Assembly: GCF_009684715.1 (NCBI RefSeq)
Contig: NZ_CP016604.1
Coordinates: 1,007,262-1,071,261 of the forward strand
Direction: 5' to 3'
Source of the DNA: Otariodibacter oris
Lineage (GTDB): Bacteria; Pseudomonadota; Gammaproteobacteria; Enterobacterales; Pasteurellaceae
Length of the DNA: 64,000 bases
Shown here: in pieces, positions 11,229-22,215 of the stretch
Position numbering within the stretch: position 1 is the first letter of the stretch
Layout: each line of letters begins with the position of its first letter
Notes under the pieces: generated by a model
What the model was told of the DNA's origin: nothing
Databases searched by the model: none
What the model saw: the letters and a program-made list of their open reading frames with translations, nothing else
Made by a program: the position numbers and the translations under genes

Positions 11229-11438
11229 ATGTCTAAGTTACAAGGTTTAGTAAAATGGTTCAACGCGGATAAAGGTTTTGGTTTTATCACTCCGTCTGAT
11301 AATAGCAAAGATTTATTTGTTCATTTTTCTGGTATCATAGGTACAAATTTCAGAACTTTAAATGAAGGTGACCGTGTAGAATACACGGTACAAAATTCTG
11401 ACCGCGGTCCAGCAGCTATTGATGTGGTTGTTATTTAA
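11229..11438 (+). CDS. cold-shock protein CspA family, copy 1
   Basis: 69-residue single cold-shock domain with RNP1 (KGFGFI) and RNP2 (LFVHFS) RNA-binding motifs. It binds single-stranded RNA/DNA and melts mRNA structure. Strong AAGGAAGA ribosome-binding site. It differs from copy 2 at only a few residues (GLVKW/GTVKW, IIGT/IVGT, DRVEY/DKVEY, QNSD/QDSD). It is followed by its own terminator, so the two copies are separate transcription units. Confidence 0.95.
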   Translation: MSKLQGLVKWFNADKGFGFITPSDNSKDLFVHFSGIIGTNFRTLNEGDRVEYTVQNSDRGPAAIDVVVI

Positions 11439-11483
11439 TTTATTTTATTACTAATAACAATTATTGTTTATTAGTAATATTAA

Positions 11484-11521
11484 ATCTCCATTTTAATTAA
11501 TTAAAATGGAGATTTTTTTAT
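11484..11521 (+). terminator. terminator of csp1
   Basis: A perfect 32-base palindrome (11484-11515) with core TCTCCATTTTAATT and its complement, running into seven T's. Confidence 0.9.
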
Positions 11522-11549
11522 ATTATAAGTATTAAATATTTTTAATTAC

Positions 11550-11578
11550 TTGTATTTGATCGGTTTATATGTTTTAAT
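11550..11578 (+). promoter_or_regulatory. promoter of second cold-shock gene
   Basis: TTGTAT (11550-11555), 17-bp spacer, TTTAAT (11573-11578), placed relative to the leader exactly as in copy 1. Confidence 0.6.
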
Positions 11579-11583
11579 GTGAT

Positions 11584-11751
11584 CAAGCTAAAGAGCTGGT
11601 TATATAAGTTCGTTATTTATTGCACTTCCTGTACTACAAGTTTTAAATTTGTTTCTTGAAAGTTCTAATTAATACCAATTTCTATTCAATTTCTTAGCGT
11701 TACGGCTTTTTCAAGCTAACAGATTTAATTTTTAATAAGAAGGAAGACAAT
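11584..11751 (+). promoter_or_regulatory. long 5' leader of csp2 (duplicated)
   Basis: 168-nt leader sharing a near-identical first ~100 nt with 11052-11155; it diverges more in the part nearest the start codon, apart from the shared AAGGAAGACAAT ribosome-binding segment. Confidence 0.65.
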
Positions 11752-11961
11752 ATGTCTAAATTACAAGGCACAGTAAAATGGTTCAACGCAGATAAAGGTT
11801 TTGGTTTTATCACTCCATCTGATAATAGCAAAGATTTATTTGTTCACTTTTCTGGTATTGTTGGTACAAACTTCAGAACCTTAAATGAAGGTGATAAAGT
11901 AGAATATACTGTACAAGATTCAGATCGTGGTCCAGCAGCAATTGATGTTGTTGTAATCTAA
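11752..11961 (+). CDS. cold-shock protein CspA family, copy 2
   Basis: 69-residue paralog of the gene 523 bp upstream, with the same RNP1 and RNP2 motifs. Coding and leader similarity show a tandem duplication of a whole promoter-leader-gene unit. Whether either copy is cold-inducible or constitutive (CspC/E-like) cannot be read from the protein. Confidence 0.95.
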   Translation: MSKLQGTVKWFNADKGFGFITPSDNSKDLFVHFSGIVGTNFRTLNEGDKVEYTVQDSDRGPAAIDVVVI

Positions 11962-11989
11962 TCTAGCACTATCTAGCTAAAAAATTCTA

Positions 11990-12026
11990 AAACCGAGACA
12001 TTACAAATGTAAGTCTCGGTTTTTTC
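11990..12026 (+). terminator. terminator of csp2
   Basis: AAACCGAGAC / GTCTCGGTTT stem, extended by TTAC/GTAA, then six T's. Confidence 0.9.
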
Positions 12027-12145
12027 ATGCCTTTAAAATACTATTGTATAGTTGTGATTCACTTATCTCCATTGGTAAGGATATTTTTGTGAAAAAGACT
12101 ACCCGAGTGAAATAAAAATGCGTAAAATGAAAAAGTTTTTTAGTT

Positions 12146-12161
12146 ACGCAAACGATTACCT
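12146..12161. promoter_or_regulatory. PurR-like operator upstream of glyA
   Basis: ACGCAAACGATTACCT: the left half matches the PurR consensus ACGCAAACGTTTGCGT at all nine positions and the right half partly. It lies 15 bp before the glyA start. glyA is a known PurR target in E. coli. Confidence 0.6.
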
Positions 12162-12175
12162 ATAGGAGAATCTCA

Positions 12176-13438
12176 ATGTTAAGACGTGATATGAATATCG
12201 CTGATTATGATCCAATTTTATGGCAAGCCATTCAAGATGAGAATCGTCGTCAAGAAGAGCATATTGAATTAATTGCCTCTGAGAACTACACAAGCCCAAG
12301 AGTTATGGAAGCTCAAGGCTCTCAATTTACTAACAAATATGCTGAAGGTTATCCAGGTAAACGTTATTACGGTGGATGCGAATATGCTGATATTGTTGAG
12401 CAACTTGCAATTGATCGTGCAAAAGAGTTATTTGGTGCAGACTATGTAAACGTGCAACCACACTCTGGTTCACAAGCAAACGCTGCAGTATATATGGCTT
12501 TATTACAACCTCACGATACCATTTTAGGTATGAGCCTTGCACACGGTGGTCACTTGACTCATGGTGCCTCAGTGAGTTTCTCTGGTAAAATTTATAACGC
12601 CGTACAGTATGGTATTACTAATGATGGCGTATTAGATTATGAAGATATTCGCCAAAAAGCATTAGAATGTAAACCGAAAATGATCGTAGGTGGATTCTCT
12701 GCTTATTCTCAAATTGTTGATTGGGCAAAACTACGTGAAATTGCTGATGAGGTTGGTGCATATTTATTTGTTGATATGGCGCATGTTGCAGGTTTAATTG
12801 CAGCGGGTGTGTATCCAAGTCCAATGGATCATGCTCATGTTGTTACAACAACAACCCATAAAACTTTAGCGGGCCCACGTGGTGGATTAATTCTTTCTAA
12901 TGCGAAAGATGAAGATTTGTATAAAAAATTACAAAGTGCTGTTTTCCCAGCAGGTCAAGGTGGTCCACTTGTTCATGTGATCGCAGCAAAAGCGGTATGT
13001 TTTAAAGAAGCATTAGAGCCAGAATTTAAAGTGTATCAAGCACAAGTTGTTAAAAATGCGAAAGCAATGGTCGAAGTATTTAAACAACGTGGCTTTAATG
13101 TGGTATCAAATGGTACAGAAAACCATTTATTCCTTGTTGATCTCGTTTCAAAAGGTTTAACAGGAAAAGCCGCAGATGCAGCCCTTGGTCGCGCAAACAT
13201 TACTGTAAATAAAAATGCAGTGCCTAATGATCCACAAAAACCGTTTGTGACTTCAGGTATTCGTGTTGGTACGCCGTCAGTAACACGTCGTGGATTTACT
13301 GAAGCAGATGTAGTAGAATTAGCAGGTTGGATGTGTGATGTTTTAGATAGCATTAATCAAGACAATCATGAAGATGTGATTGCGAAGACTAAAGAAAAAG
13401 TCTTAGCGATTTGTAAACGTTTACCTGTTTACGCTTAG
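12176..13438 (+). CDS. glyA: serine hydroxymethyltransferase
   Basis: 420 residues, cytosolic PLP enzyme interconverting serine and glycine with tetrahydrofolate, the main source of one-carbon units. The PLP lysine sits in [14 protein letters not shown] (near residue 230); the [11 protein letters not shown] and [13 protein letters not shown] segments are also family hallmarks. Start chosen for the AGGAG at 12163-12167. A PurR-like site overlaps the leader, consistent with purine control of one-carbon supply. Confidence 0.98.
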   Translation: MLRRDMNIADYDPILWQAIQDENRRQEEHIELIASENYTSPRVMEAQGSQFTNKYAEGYPGKRYYGGCEYADIVEQLAIDRAKELFGADYVNVQPHSGSQANAAVYMALLQPHDTILGMSLAHGGHLTHGASVSFSGKIYNAVQYGITNDGVLDYEDIRQKALECKPKMIVGGFSAYSQIVDWAKLREIADEVGAYLFVDMAHVAGLIAAGVYPSPMDHAHVVTTTTHKTLAGPRGGLILSNAKDEDLYKKLQSAVFPAGQGGPLVHVIAAKAVCFKEALEPEFKVYQAQVVKNAKAMVEVFKQRGFNVVSNGTENHLFLVDLVSKGLTGKAADAALGRANITVNKNAVPNDPQKPFVTSGIRVGTPSVTRRGFTEADVVELAGWMCDVLDSINQDNHEDVIAKTKEKVLAICKRLPVYA

Positions 13439-13486
13439 TTGCAGTAAGCGGTAACTTGTAGTTAGTTTTTTGTAATTATTGAATAA

Positions 13487-13528
13487 GTCTGTATTTTAGT
13501 TTTTAAAATTAGAATACAGGCTTTTTTT
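13487..13528 (+). terminator. terminator of glyA
   Basis: CTGTATTTTA... / ...AGAATACAG stem with T7 tail. Confidence 0.8.
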
Positions 13529-13649
13529 ATTATCTACAACAGAACATTTTATGTGCATAAAATAGTTAAGGTATTATAATAAGACCTAAATATTAAAAAG
13601 TTACCTATACCTTTGGGTATAGATACTATATGAAAGTAAGAGAAAATCT

Positions 13650-15470
13650 GTGAAAAAAATTCTGAGTAAGTTATTCCTTTTGTTTTTAATCTCACCATTT
13701 AGTTATGCCGCTGAAGAACCTATCAAATTTGGTGGGTTAACTTGGGAAAGTGGTCAATTTACAACAGCATTATTACAAACAATTATTGAGAAAGGATATG
13801 GTTATCCCACTCAGGAAGTTTCTGGAGCAGGTGTTGCACTTGAAAATGCACTTATTCAGGACGATATCCAAATTATCGGCGAAGTCTGGGCTGGTCGCTC
13901 AGAAGTTATGCAAAAAGCCATTACAGATGGTCAAGTTAAGGTTGTGGGTGATACCTTAAAAGGTGGTGCGACTCAAGGTTGGTATATTCCTAGTTATACT
14001 CGGGAACAATATCCACAATTAAAACATGTTAGAGACTTACCTCAATTTTCTTTTTTGTTTACTGATCCCAATGATCCCGAACATTCTCGTTTTTTGAATT
14101 GCCCAACGGGGTGGACGTGTGAAGTATTCAATACACATTTATTACACAATTTAGGATTAGACCAACAATTTAATAATACTCACCCAGGCACAGGTGCTGC
14201 TTTAGATAGTGAAATATCATCTTATTATGAGCAGAAAAAACCGATATTATTTTATTACTGGCAACCGACTGGATTAATGGCTAAGTATGATTTCGTTCCT
14301 TTAGAGTTCCCCGCACATAATGCGACTTGTTGGGCTGAATTATTAAAGGCAGATAGCGATACAGATTGTGTATCTGGGTTCCCTGTGTCTAAACTTGCAG
14401 TCGCAGTATCTGAAAAATTTACTCAAGATTATCCTGATTTAGTTGATTTCCTTGAAAAAGTACAGTTAGAGCCTAAAGAGTTAAATCAACAAATCCTTGA
14501 AATGACAGAACAGCGTCGCACAGGTGCAGAACAAGCGGTCATTTTCCTCCAAAAAAATGCAAAAAGATGGGAGTCTTGGGTTAATCCTCAAGTGGCAGAA
14601 CAATTAAAATCATCCTTTATGCCTCAAGCCTCTTCTGGATTTTTCCCTGAATGGTCGGTACAAACGCCATTTAACCAATGGCTAAAAATCTTTGTGCAAA
14701 ATCATGGGGATTTATTCCGCCAAGTCAGTCATTATCTTCAGCAATATGTATTAAATCCAGTGGGGTATTTTTTTGCTCAAATTCCCGCATGGCTATTTAT
14801 TGGATTAATTGCGGTGATTGTGTGGCATTCGACACGAAAATGGCATTTTACTATTCTTAGTGCGTTAGGATTATTTCTGATTGGTTCTTTTGGGTTGTGG
14901 TCTGCGGCTATGCAGACCGTTTCGCTCATGCTAGTTTCGATTGGTTTGACTGTTATAGTCGGTATTCCTTTAGGGATTTTATTAGCACGCTATTCAAAAA
15001 TTTATCGGGTAATCTTGCCATTACTCGACATTATGCAAACCATGCCAAGTTTTGTTTATTTAATTCCAGTATTGATGCTATTTGGTATCGGCGAAGTTCC
15101 TGCGGTATTTGCCTGTATGATTTATGCCATCGTACCTTTAATTCGATTGACCGTACTTGGTATTCAGCAGATCGATAAAGAATTAATTGAAACAGGAAAG
15201 GCATTCGGTAGTAGCCGTTGGCAGATGTTGAAATGGATCACTTTACCTCTCGCAAAACCGCAAATTATGGCTGGAATTAATCAAACCGTGATGATGTCGT
15301 TAGCGATGGTTGTACTTGCTTCTATGATTGGTGCATCGGGTTTAGGGCAAATTATTTTACAAGCGATTCAAACCTTAAATGTGGGGCAAGGATTACAAGC
15401 AGGTGGTGCGATAGTTATTTTAGCGATTATTGTGGATCGTGTAACACAGGGATATGGAGGTAAGAAGTGA
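13650..15470 (+). CDS. fused betaine-type ABC binding protein and permease
   Basis: 606 residues joining two usually separate subunits. Residues 1-20 form a signal peptide; about 21-310 are an OpuAC/ProX-type quaternary-amine binding domain (ESGQFTTALLQTIIEKGYG, NCPTGWTCEVFN, PGTGAALDSEI, ILFYYWQPTG). From about residue 370 there are roughly six membrane helices and a ProW-type permease domain with the EAA loop (ELIETGKAFGSSRWQMLKWITLPLAKP). Starts with GTG. The ATPase gene overlaps its stop by four bases. Likely substrate is glycine betaine, choline or a related osmolyte. The order binding domain first, permease second is the reverse of the Gram-positive OpuABC fusion. Confidence 0.88.
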   Translation: MKKILSKLFLLFLISPFSYAAEEPIKFGGLTWESGQFTTALLQTIIEKGYGYPTQEVSGAGVALENALIQDDIQIIGEVWAGRSEVMQKAITDGQVKVVGDTLKGGATQGWYIPSYTREQYPQLKHVRDLPQFSFLFTDPNDPEHSRFLNCPTGWTCEVFNTHLLHNLGLDQQFNNTHPGTGAALDSEISSYYEQKKPILFYYWQPTGLMAKYDFVPLEFPAHNATCWAELLKADSDTDCVSGFPVSKLAVAVSEKFTQDYPDLVDFLEKVQLEPKELNQQILEMTEQRRTGAEQAVIFLQKNAKRWESWVNPQVAEQLKSSFMPQASSGFFPEWSVQTPFNQWLKIFVQNHGDLFRQVSHYLQQYVLNPVGYFFAQIPAWLFIGLIAVIVWHSTRKWHFTILSALGLFLIGSFGLWSAAMQTVSLMLVSIGLTVIVGIPLGILLARYSKIYRVILPLLDIMQTMPSFVYLIPVLMLFGIGEVPAVFACMIYAIVPLIRLTVLGIQQIDKELIETGKAFGSSRWQMLKWITLPLAKPQIMAGINQTVMMSLAMVVLASMIGASGLGQIILQAIQTLNVGQGLQAGGAIVILAIIVDRVTQGYGGKK

Positions 15471-16204
15471 GTAATATTGAATTTAAAAATGTGACTAAAA
15501 TGTATGGCAAAAAAGTCGCATTGGATAATGTCTCAATGAGTTTACCTAACCAAAAAATCAGCTGTATTATGGGATTATCTGGTTCAGGTAAATCCACATT
15601 ACTTCGCCACATTAATCGATTACTTGATCCAACTTCGGGTGAAGTATGGGCTGACGGTAAAAATCTTATCGAGCTAAGTACGAAAGAATTGCAAAAATTT
15701 AGACAAAATTGTGTCAGTATGGTCTTTCAACACTTTGGGTTATTACCTCATTTGAATGTAATTGAAAATATTGAATATGGGCTAAAAGTGAAAGGAATCG
15801 GGGCTAAAGAACGACGTGAAACAGCGTTATATTGGTTAAATGAAGTCGGCTTGGCTGAAAATGCACAAAGTTATCCTCAGGATCTCTCTGGAGGGATGAA
15901 ACAGCGTATTGGCATTGCTCGAGCGTTTGCTTGTGATACACCTATTTTACTTATGGATGAACCTTTCTCCGCTTTAGATCCTATTACAAGGGCAGGGCTA
16001 CAAAATTTAGTTTTAGAATTGCAAACAAAATGGCCTAAAACTATTGTATTTGTCACTCATGATTTAGATGAAGCAGAAAGAGTCAGTGATCATGTTGTGT
16101 TACTGGAGCAAGGTAGAATTGAACAAGTAGGTACTTTTGAGGAATTACTCAATTCACCGGCAACAGAGCATGTTGTCGCATTTATGCAAAGTAAGCATAG
16201 TTAG
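15467..16204 (+). CDS. betaine-type ABC transporter ATPase (ProV/OpuAA-like)
   Basis: 245-residue ATPase: Walker A GLSGSGKST near residue 36, Q-loop VFQHFGLLPH, signature LSGGMKQR near 140, Walker B ILLMDEPFSALD near 163, H-loop VTHD. The motif VFQHFGLLPH followed by DPITR is typical of the quaternary-amine subfamily. It lacks the C-terminal CBS pair that senses ionic strength in ProV/OpuAA (about 400 residues), so osmotic gating, if present, must come from elsewhere. GTG start overlaps the permease stop. Confidence 0.92.
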   Translation: MSNIEFKNVTKMYGKKVALDNVSMSLPNQKISCIMGLSGSGKSTLLRHINRLLDPTSGEVWADGKNLIELSTKELQKFRQNCVSMVFQHFGLLPHLNVIENIEYGLKVKGIGAKERRETALYWLNEVGLAENAQSYPQDLSGGMKQRIGIARAFACDTPILLMDEPFSALDPITRAGLQNLVLELQTKWPKTIVFVTHDLDEAERVSDHVVLLEQGRIEQVGTFEELLNSPATEHVVAFMQSKHS

Positions 16205-16232
16205 CTTTTATCACTTGATAAAACTTGATAAG

Positions 16233-16270
16233 AAAACTAGCGATTAAAAGATTTTAATCGCTAGTTTTCT
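16233..16270. terminator. bidirectional terminator, ABC operon and mltA
   Basis: 17-bp perfect stem (16233-16249 with 16252-16268, core ACTAGCGATTAAAA) flanked by A- and T-rich runs between convergent genes. Confidence 0.85.
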
Positions 16271-16301
16271 ATTTTTAGATAGAACTAATTTTTATTTAAA
16301 A

Positions 16302-17408
16302 TTAATTCAAGATCCAAACTCGTCCATAATGTTTTAATAGACCAGCGGTGTGTCCTGCTTTATCTCCAATGCCTTGGTATAAATCAAAATGTTGACCTTT
16401 TACGGCACCACCAACATCTAATGCAACCATTAATCTCAATTCATGGTTACCCGTCCAATTTCCTTGGTTATCAATGAGTGGCATTTCTACTAATAAAACA
16501 CTTCCAGTTGGAACAATGCTTTTATCTGATGCAACAGAGGCTAAAGGAACAAGAGGAACACCTGCTGAGCCTTTAACATCTAAAGTTTGATCATATCTAA
16601 AATAAACAAATGAGCGATTACGTTCTAATAATGCTTGTAAACGATATGGATTTTTAGCTCCCCATTCACGAATCGCTTGTACGGACATTTGTTCTTTTGG
16701 AATTTCTCCATCTTCAACAAGCAAACGCCCTACACTGGTGTAGCCATATCCGTTTTTATCACCATAGGCAAAATGACGAAGATTTCCACCACCGAGATCA
16801 ACAAATCCACTTCCTTGCACTTCCATTAAAAAATTATCAAGCATTGAGTTTGTATAAGCTAATTCTAAGCCTTTACCATATAATGCACCATTATAAATTT
16901 CAGCTCGAGTATATTTTTTCGGTCCTTTGGGTATTGCATAAATAGGGTGCACAAATTCACCTTGTCTAGTAAGACGAGCTTGAATAACAGGAACATAGTA
17001 ACCTGTCATTAATACATTTTGGAATCCATCTTCCCCTCGCATTTGATTTGTTTGGATACCATATCGAGGAAGATCATTGATATTTCCACTCTGATTAAGC
17101 CAGTTAGTGATTTTTCCATAAGTACTTGCAAAGCGACTTGTTATTGTGGATGAATAGGATCTCGCGTAATTTAATTGTTGCAGGAATTCTCTTGGATTGA
17201 CTATTCTTCCATTAGCACCGATTGTTGCTGTTGCATAATATGGATATTGTGGCGAAACGAATTGGCGGTTTTGGAAAATCGCGCCTAATTTTTGTGTATC
17301 AGATGAATATACTTTTGTATGTTTTTGAGTAGTGTTTGTTGAACAACCTGCGATTAATAATGCGATAGCAGTTGTAAGTAAAAATTTTTTGTTTTTTTTC
17401 CAAGTCAT
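16302..17408 (-). CDS. mltA: membrane-bound lytic murein transglycosylase A
   Basis: 368-residue lipoprotein: positive N-terminus, hydrophobic stretch and lipobox LIAGC (Cys22) for lipid attachment. The body has MltA-domain features ([11 protein letters not shown], the double-psi barrel [16 protein letters not shown]) and the 3D domain ending ([26 protein letters not shown]) with catalytic Asp in VALDVGGA. It cleaves peptidoglycan glycan strands with formation of 1,6-anhydroMurNAc, acting at the inner face of the outer membrane. Confidence 0.96.
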   Translation of the reverse strand: [368 protein letters not shown]

Positions 17409-17623
17409 AGTTCAATTCCTAGCAAGTCAGCAATAAAATAAAAATTAGTCAGTGAGGATAGCAAAAAAGATAATCGTTCGATAGCGATAATTTCTCGAAG
17501 TGCAAAAAGAAAGCATAATGGTGTGTTTTTGATTCATTATTGTATTTGTTTAGGACAAACGAATTGTAATAGTAAATTATTACTTGAATACTCACTAAAA
17601 ATTCGTATTATGAATTTATCAGA

Positions 17624-17700
<77 letters not shown>

Positions 17701-17877
17701 CACCTGAGTTTTTTCACTTCTACCAAAATAATCTGTTTGTATTTTATTTTTGTTCTGTTTATTTTCAATAATTAAGTCGGCGTGAGTTTGTTACATTGCT
17801 TCATTTGATCAGTGTGAGTAATTTTATTCTTGATGCTATTGATAAATGTATTAACTATTAGATGATATGAAAAGAAG

Positions 17878-17990
17878 GGTGGGAGTATTCCCAGCAAAAC
17901 CTCGGCACACAGTAATTTCAATTCTGGCTGCTTTCTTCCGAACCTGACCAAGTAAACTGAATACCATTGCGAGGAACCAAAAATACTCCC
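17878..17990 (-). ncRNA. ffs: 4.5S RNA (signal recognition particle RNA)
   Basis: On the minus strand a ~113-nt RNA begins GGGAGTAT and ends ATACTCCCACC, its ends pairing into one long hairpin. The conserved domain IV is present: GGTCAGG, the GGAA tetraloop region CGGAAG, and AAGCAGCC. A TATAGT -10 element lies about 10 bases upstream. It forms SRP with Ffh for co-translational membrane targeting. The open frame spanning it on this strand is not coding. Confidence 0.95.
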
Positions 17991-18323
17991 ATAGAGTTAC
18001 ACTATAATGTGCAATGTTCAGGATTATAGTATGTAATATTAATGAATACAAGAATTAAAAAAACAAAGGTGCAAACCGATATAAAAACAGACAAATAGAG
18101 ATAATTAATTGATCATTTTACTCTAAGCATATTAAGTAAGAATATTTATTATCAGTCATTTAAATATTTTAAAATAATGGATAGTGGGCTTTCTGTTATA
18201 CATTTTTGTTTTGAACTACTAAAATAATTTGTAAGTTTATTTTATTTATTTTTTGATTTTGGTAAATTAATTTATTTAAACGTAAATAAATTATTGATTT
18301 GAGTTATTTAAACTGGTAGGATG

Positions 18324-18428
18324 ACAACAGTTTCGGTGATGTTCATCAGGATGTTGGTGAAACGGTTGTATAACAAAGGAAATTTTATTCATAAATATTT
18401 TTGGCTAGATTTTATCTAGCCTTTTTTT
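18324..18428 (+). ncRNA. probable small regulatory RNA
   Basis: An orphan transcript-like unit in a gap with no upstream plus-strand gene. It has an 11-bp stem with one mismatch (ACAACAGTTTC 18324-18334 with GAAACGGTTGT 18359-18369), an inner loop with a CATCAGGATG element, an AU-rich single-stranded linker with AAAGGA, and a perfect terminator (GGCTAGAT-TTT-ATCTAGCC plus T7, 18403-18428). A weak promoter is possible: TTGATT (18294-18299), 17 bp, TAGGAT (18317-18322), which would start the RNA near 18329. This is the plan of an Hfq-dependent sRNA; the GGA motifs also recall CsrA-binding RNAs. I do not recognise the family. Confidence 0.6.
18403..18428 (+). terminator. intrinsic terminator of the probable sRNA
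   Basis: Perfect 8-bp stem GGCTAGAT/ATCTAGCC with 3-base loop and seven T's; no protein gene ends upstream on this strand. Confidence 0.85.
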
Positions 18429-18532
18429 ATCTAGCTTTTTTATGCCGATTATTCTTTATCCCTTTTGCAGAATCTAGCGATTTACATTAGAATCTTTCCC
18501 CTTGTTTACACAATTCAAAAATTAAAATTTTC

Positions 18533-19498
18533 ATGATTGACTTTCGCCCTTTTTATCAGCAAATTTCTACAACGTCTCTTTCTAGTTGGTTAGAAACGCT
18601 ACCTTTACAATTAAAACAATGGGAAAAACAAACTCACGGCGAATATGCCAAATGGGTAAAACTGATTGATTTTTTGCCAAGCTATTCTGCAACCCTTAAT
18701 TTAAAAGATCGAGTGGAATCCATATTAGATCAGCCATTGTCATCAGGTGAACAACAGCGAATGGTGCATCACCTTAAGCAATTAATGCCTTGGAGAAAAG
18801 GACCTTATCATCTGTATGGTGTTCATATTGATTGTGAATGGCGATCTGACTTTAAATGGGACAGAGTGTTACCGCATTTATCACCACTCAAAGATAGAAC
18901 CATTTTAGATGTGGGGTGCGGTAGTGGATATCATATGTGGCGAATGGTTGGTGAAGGAGCAAAACTTGTTGTGGGTATTGATCCTACTGAACTTTTCTTA
19001 TGCCAATTTGAAGCGGTGCGTAAATTATTAAATAATGATCGTCGAGCCAATTTAATTCCACTCGGTATTGAGCAAATGCAACCTTTGCAAGCTTTCGATA
19101 CAGTTTTCTCAATGGGGGTGTTATACCATCGTAAATCGCCATTAGATCATCTTTCCCAATTAAAAAATCAGCTAGTAAAAGGTGGAGAGTTAGTGTTAGA
19201 AACCCTAGTGATTGATGGTGATGTAAATGATGTGCTTGTGCCAGCTGATCGTTATGCGAAAATGAAGAATGTCTATTTTATTCCTTCAGTGCCAGCATTA
19301 ATTAACTGGCTAGAAAAAGTTGGGTTTAAAAATGTACGCTGTGTTGATGAAGCCGTGACAACATTGGAAGAACAACGTAAAACAGAATGGTTAGAAAATG
19401 AGTCATTGATAGATTTTCTAGACCCAAATGATCATGCTAAAACCATTGAAGGATATCCTGCCCCTAAACGTGCTGTAATTATTGCAAATAATCCCTAA
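18533..19498 (+). CDS. cmoB: tRNA U34 carboxymethyltransferase CmoB
   Basis: 321 residues, the usual length. SAM-binding fold with [15 protein letters not shown] near residue 123 and the substrate segment [16 protein letters not shown] near 195. CmoB transfers the carboxymethyl group from carboxy-SAM to 5-hydroxyuridine at tRNA wobble position 34, giving cmo5U. CmoA, which makes carboxy-SAM, is usually its neighbour but is not in this window. Confidence 0.96.
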   Translation: MIDFRPFYQQISTTSLSSWLETLPLQLKQWEKQTHGEYAKWVKLIDFLPSYSATLNLKDRVESILDQPLSSGEQQRMVHHLKQLMPWRKGPYHLYGVHIDCEWRSDFKWDRVLPHLSPLKDRTILDVGCGSGYHMWRMVGEGAKLVVGIDPTELFLCQFEAVRKLLNNDRRANLIPLGIEQMQPLQAFDTVFSMGVLYHRKSPLDHLSQLKNQLVKGGELVLETLVIDGDVNDVLVPADRYAKMKNVYFIPSVPALINWLEKVGFKNVRCVDEAVTTLEEQRKTEWLENESLIDFLDPNDHAKTIEGYPAPKRAVIIANNP

Positions 19499-19504
19499 AA
19501 AACC

Positions 19505-19528
19505 ACCGCTTGTCAGCTAACAAGCGGT
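19505..19528. terminator. inverted pair of uptake signals after cmoB
   Basis: ACCGCTTGT and ACAAGCGGT face each other across 6 bases, forming a 9-bp hairpin. Paired uptake-signal cores commonly double as terminators in Pasteurellaceae. Confidence 0.6.
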
Positions 19529-19564
19529 CACTTTCTTCTATTTTTCTGCTATAATATTCACTAA

Positions 19565-22057
<2,493 letters not shown>

Positions 22058-22076
22058 TTTTACTACTGAATTTTAA

Positions 22077-22104
22077 ATACCCCGAGCTTTCGGGGTATTT
22101 TTTG
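22077..22104 (+). terminator. terminator of gyrB
   Basis: ATACCCCGA / TCGGGGTAT stem, four-base loop, then a T-run. Confidence 0.92.
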
Positions 22105-22215
22105 CAAAATTATCTGCTAAAGTTACCGCTTGCTTCCTACCCAATTTCCTCAAAATCGCTTATAATTCCCCACTTTATAGAACCGAATTCATTTTAAAAA
22201 TTTTAAGGTAATACA

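Larger units (their letters stand above)
11439..11751. other. 313-bp gap between the csp copies
   Basis: Holds the csp1 terminator, the csp2 promoter and the csp2 leader; no coding sequence. Confidence 0.75.
17991..18532. other. 542-bp gap between ffs and cmoB
   Basis: Contains the ffs promoter, very AT-rich sequence (18060-18300), and a probable small RNA with its own terminator (18324-18428). No reading frame of note. Confidence 0.7.

Noticed and set aside
17851-18051. 66-codon open frame on the minus strand
   Set aside because: It overlaps the 4.5S RNA gene and its promoter; no coding features.
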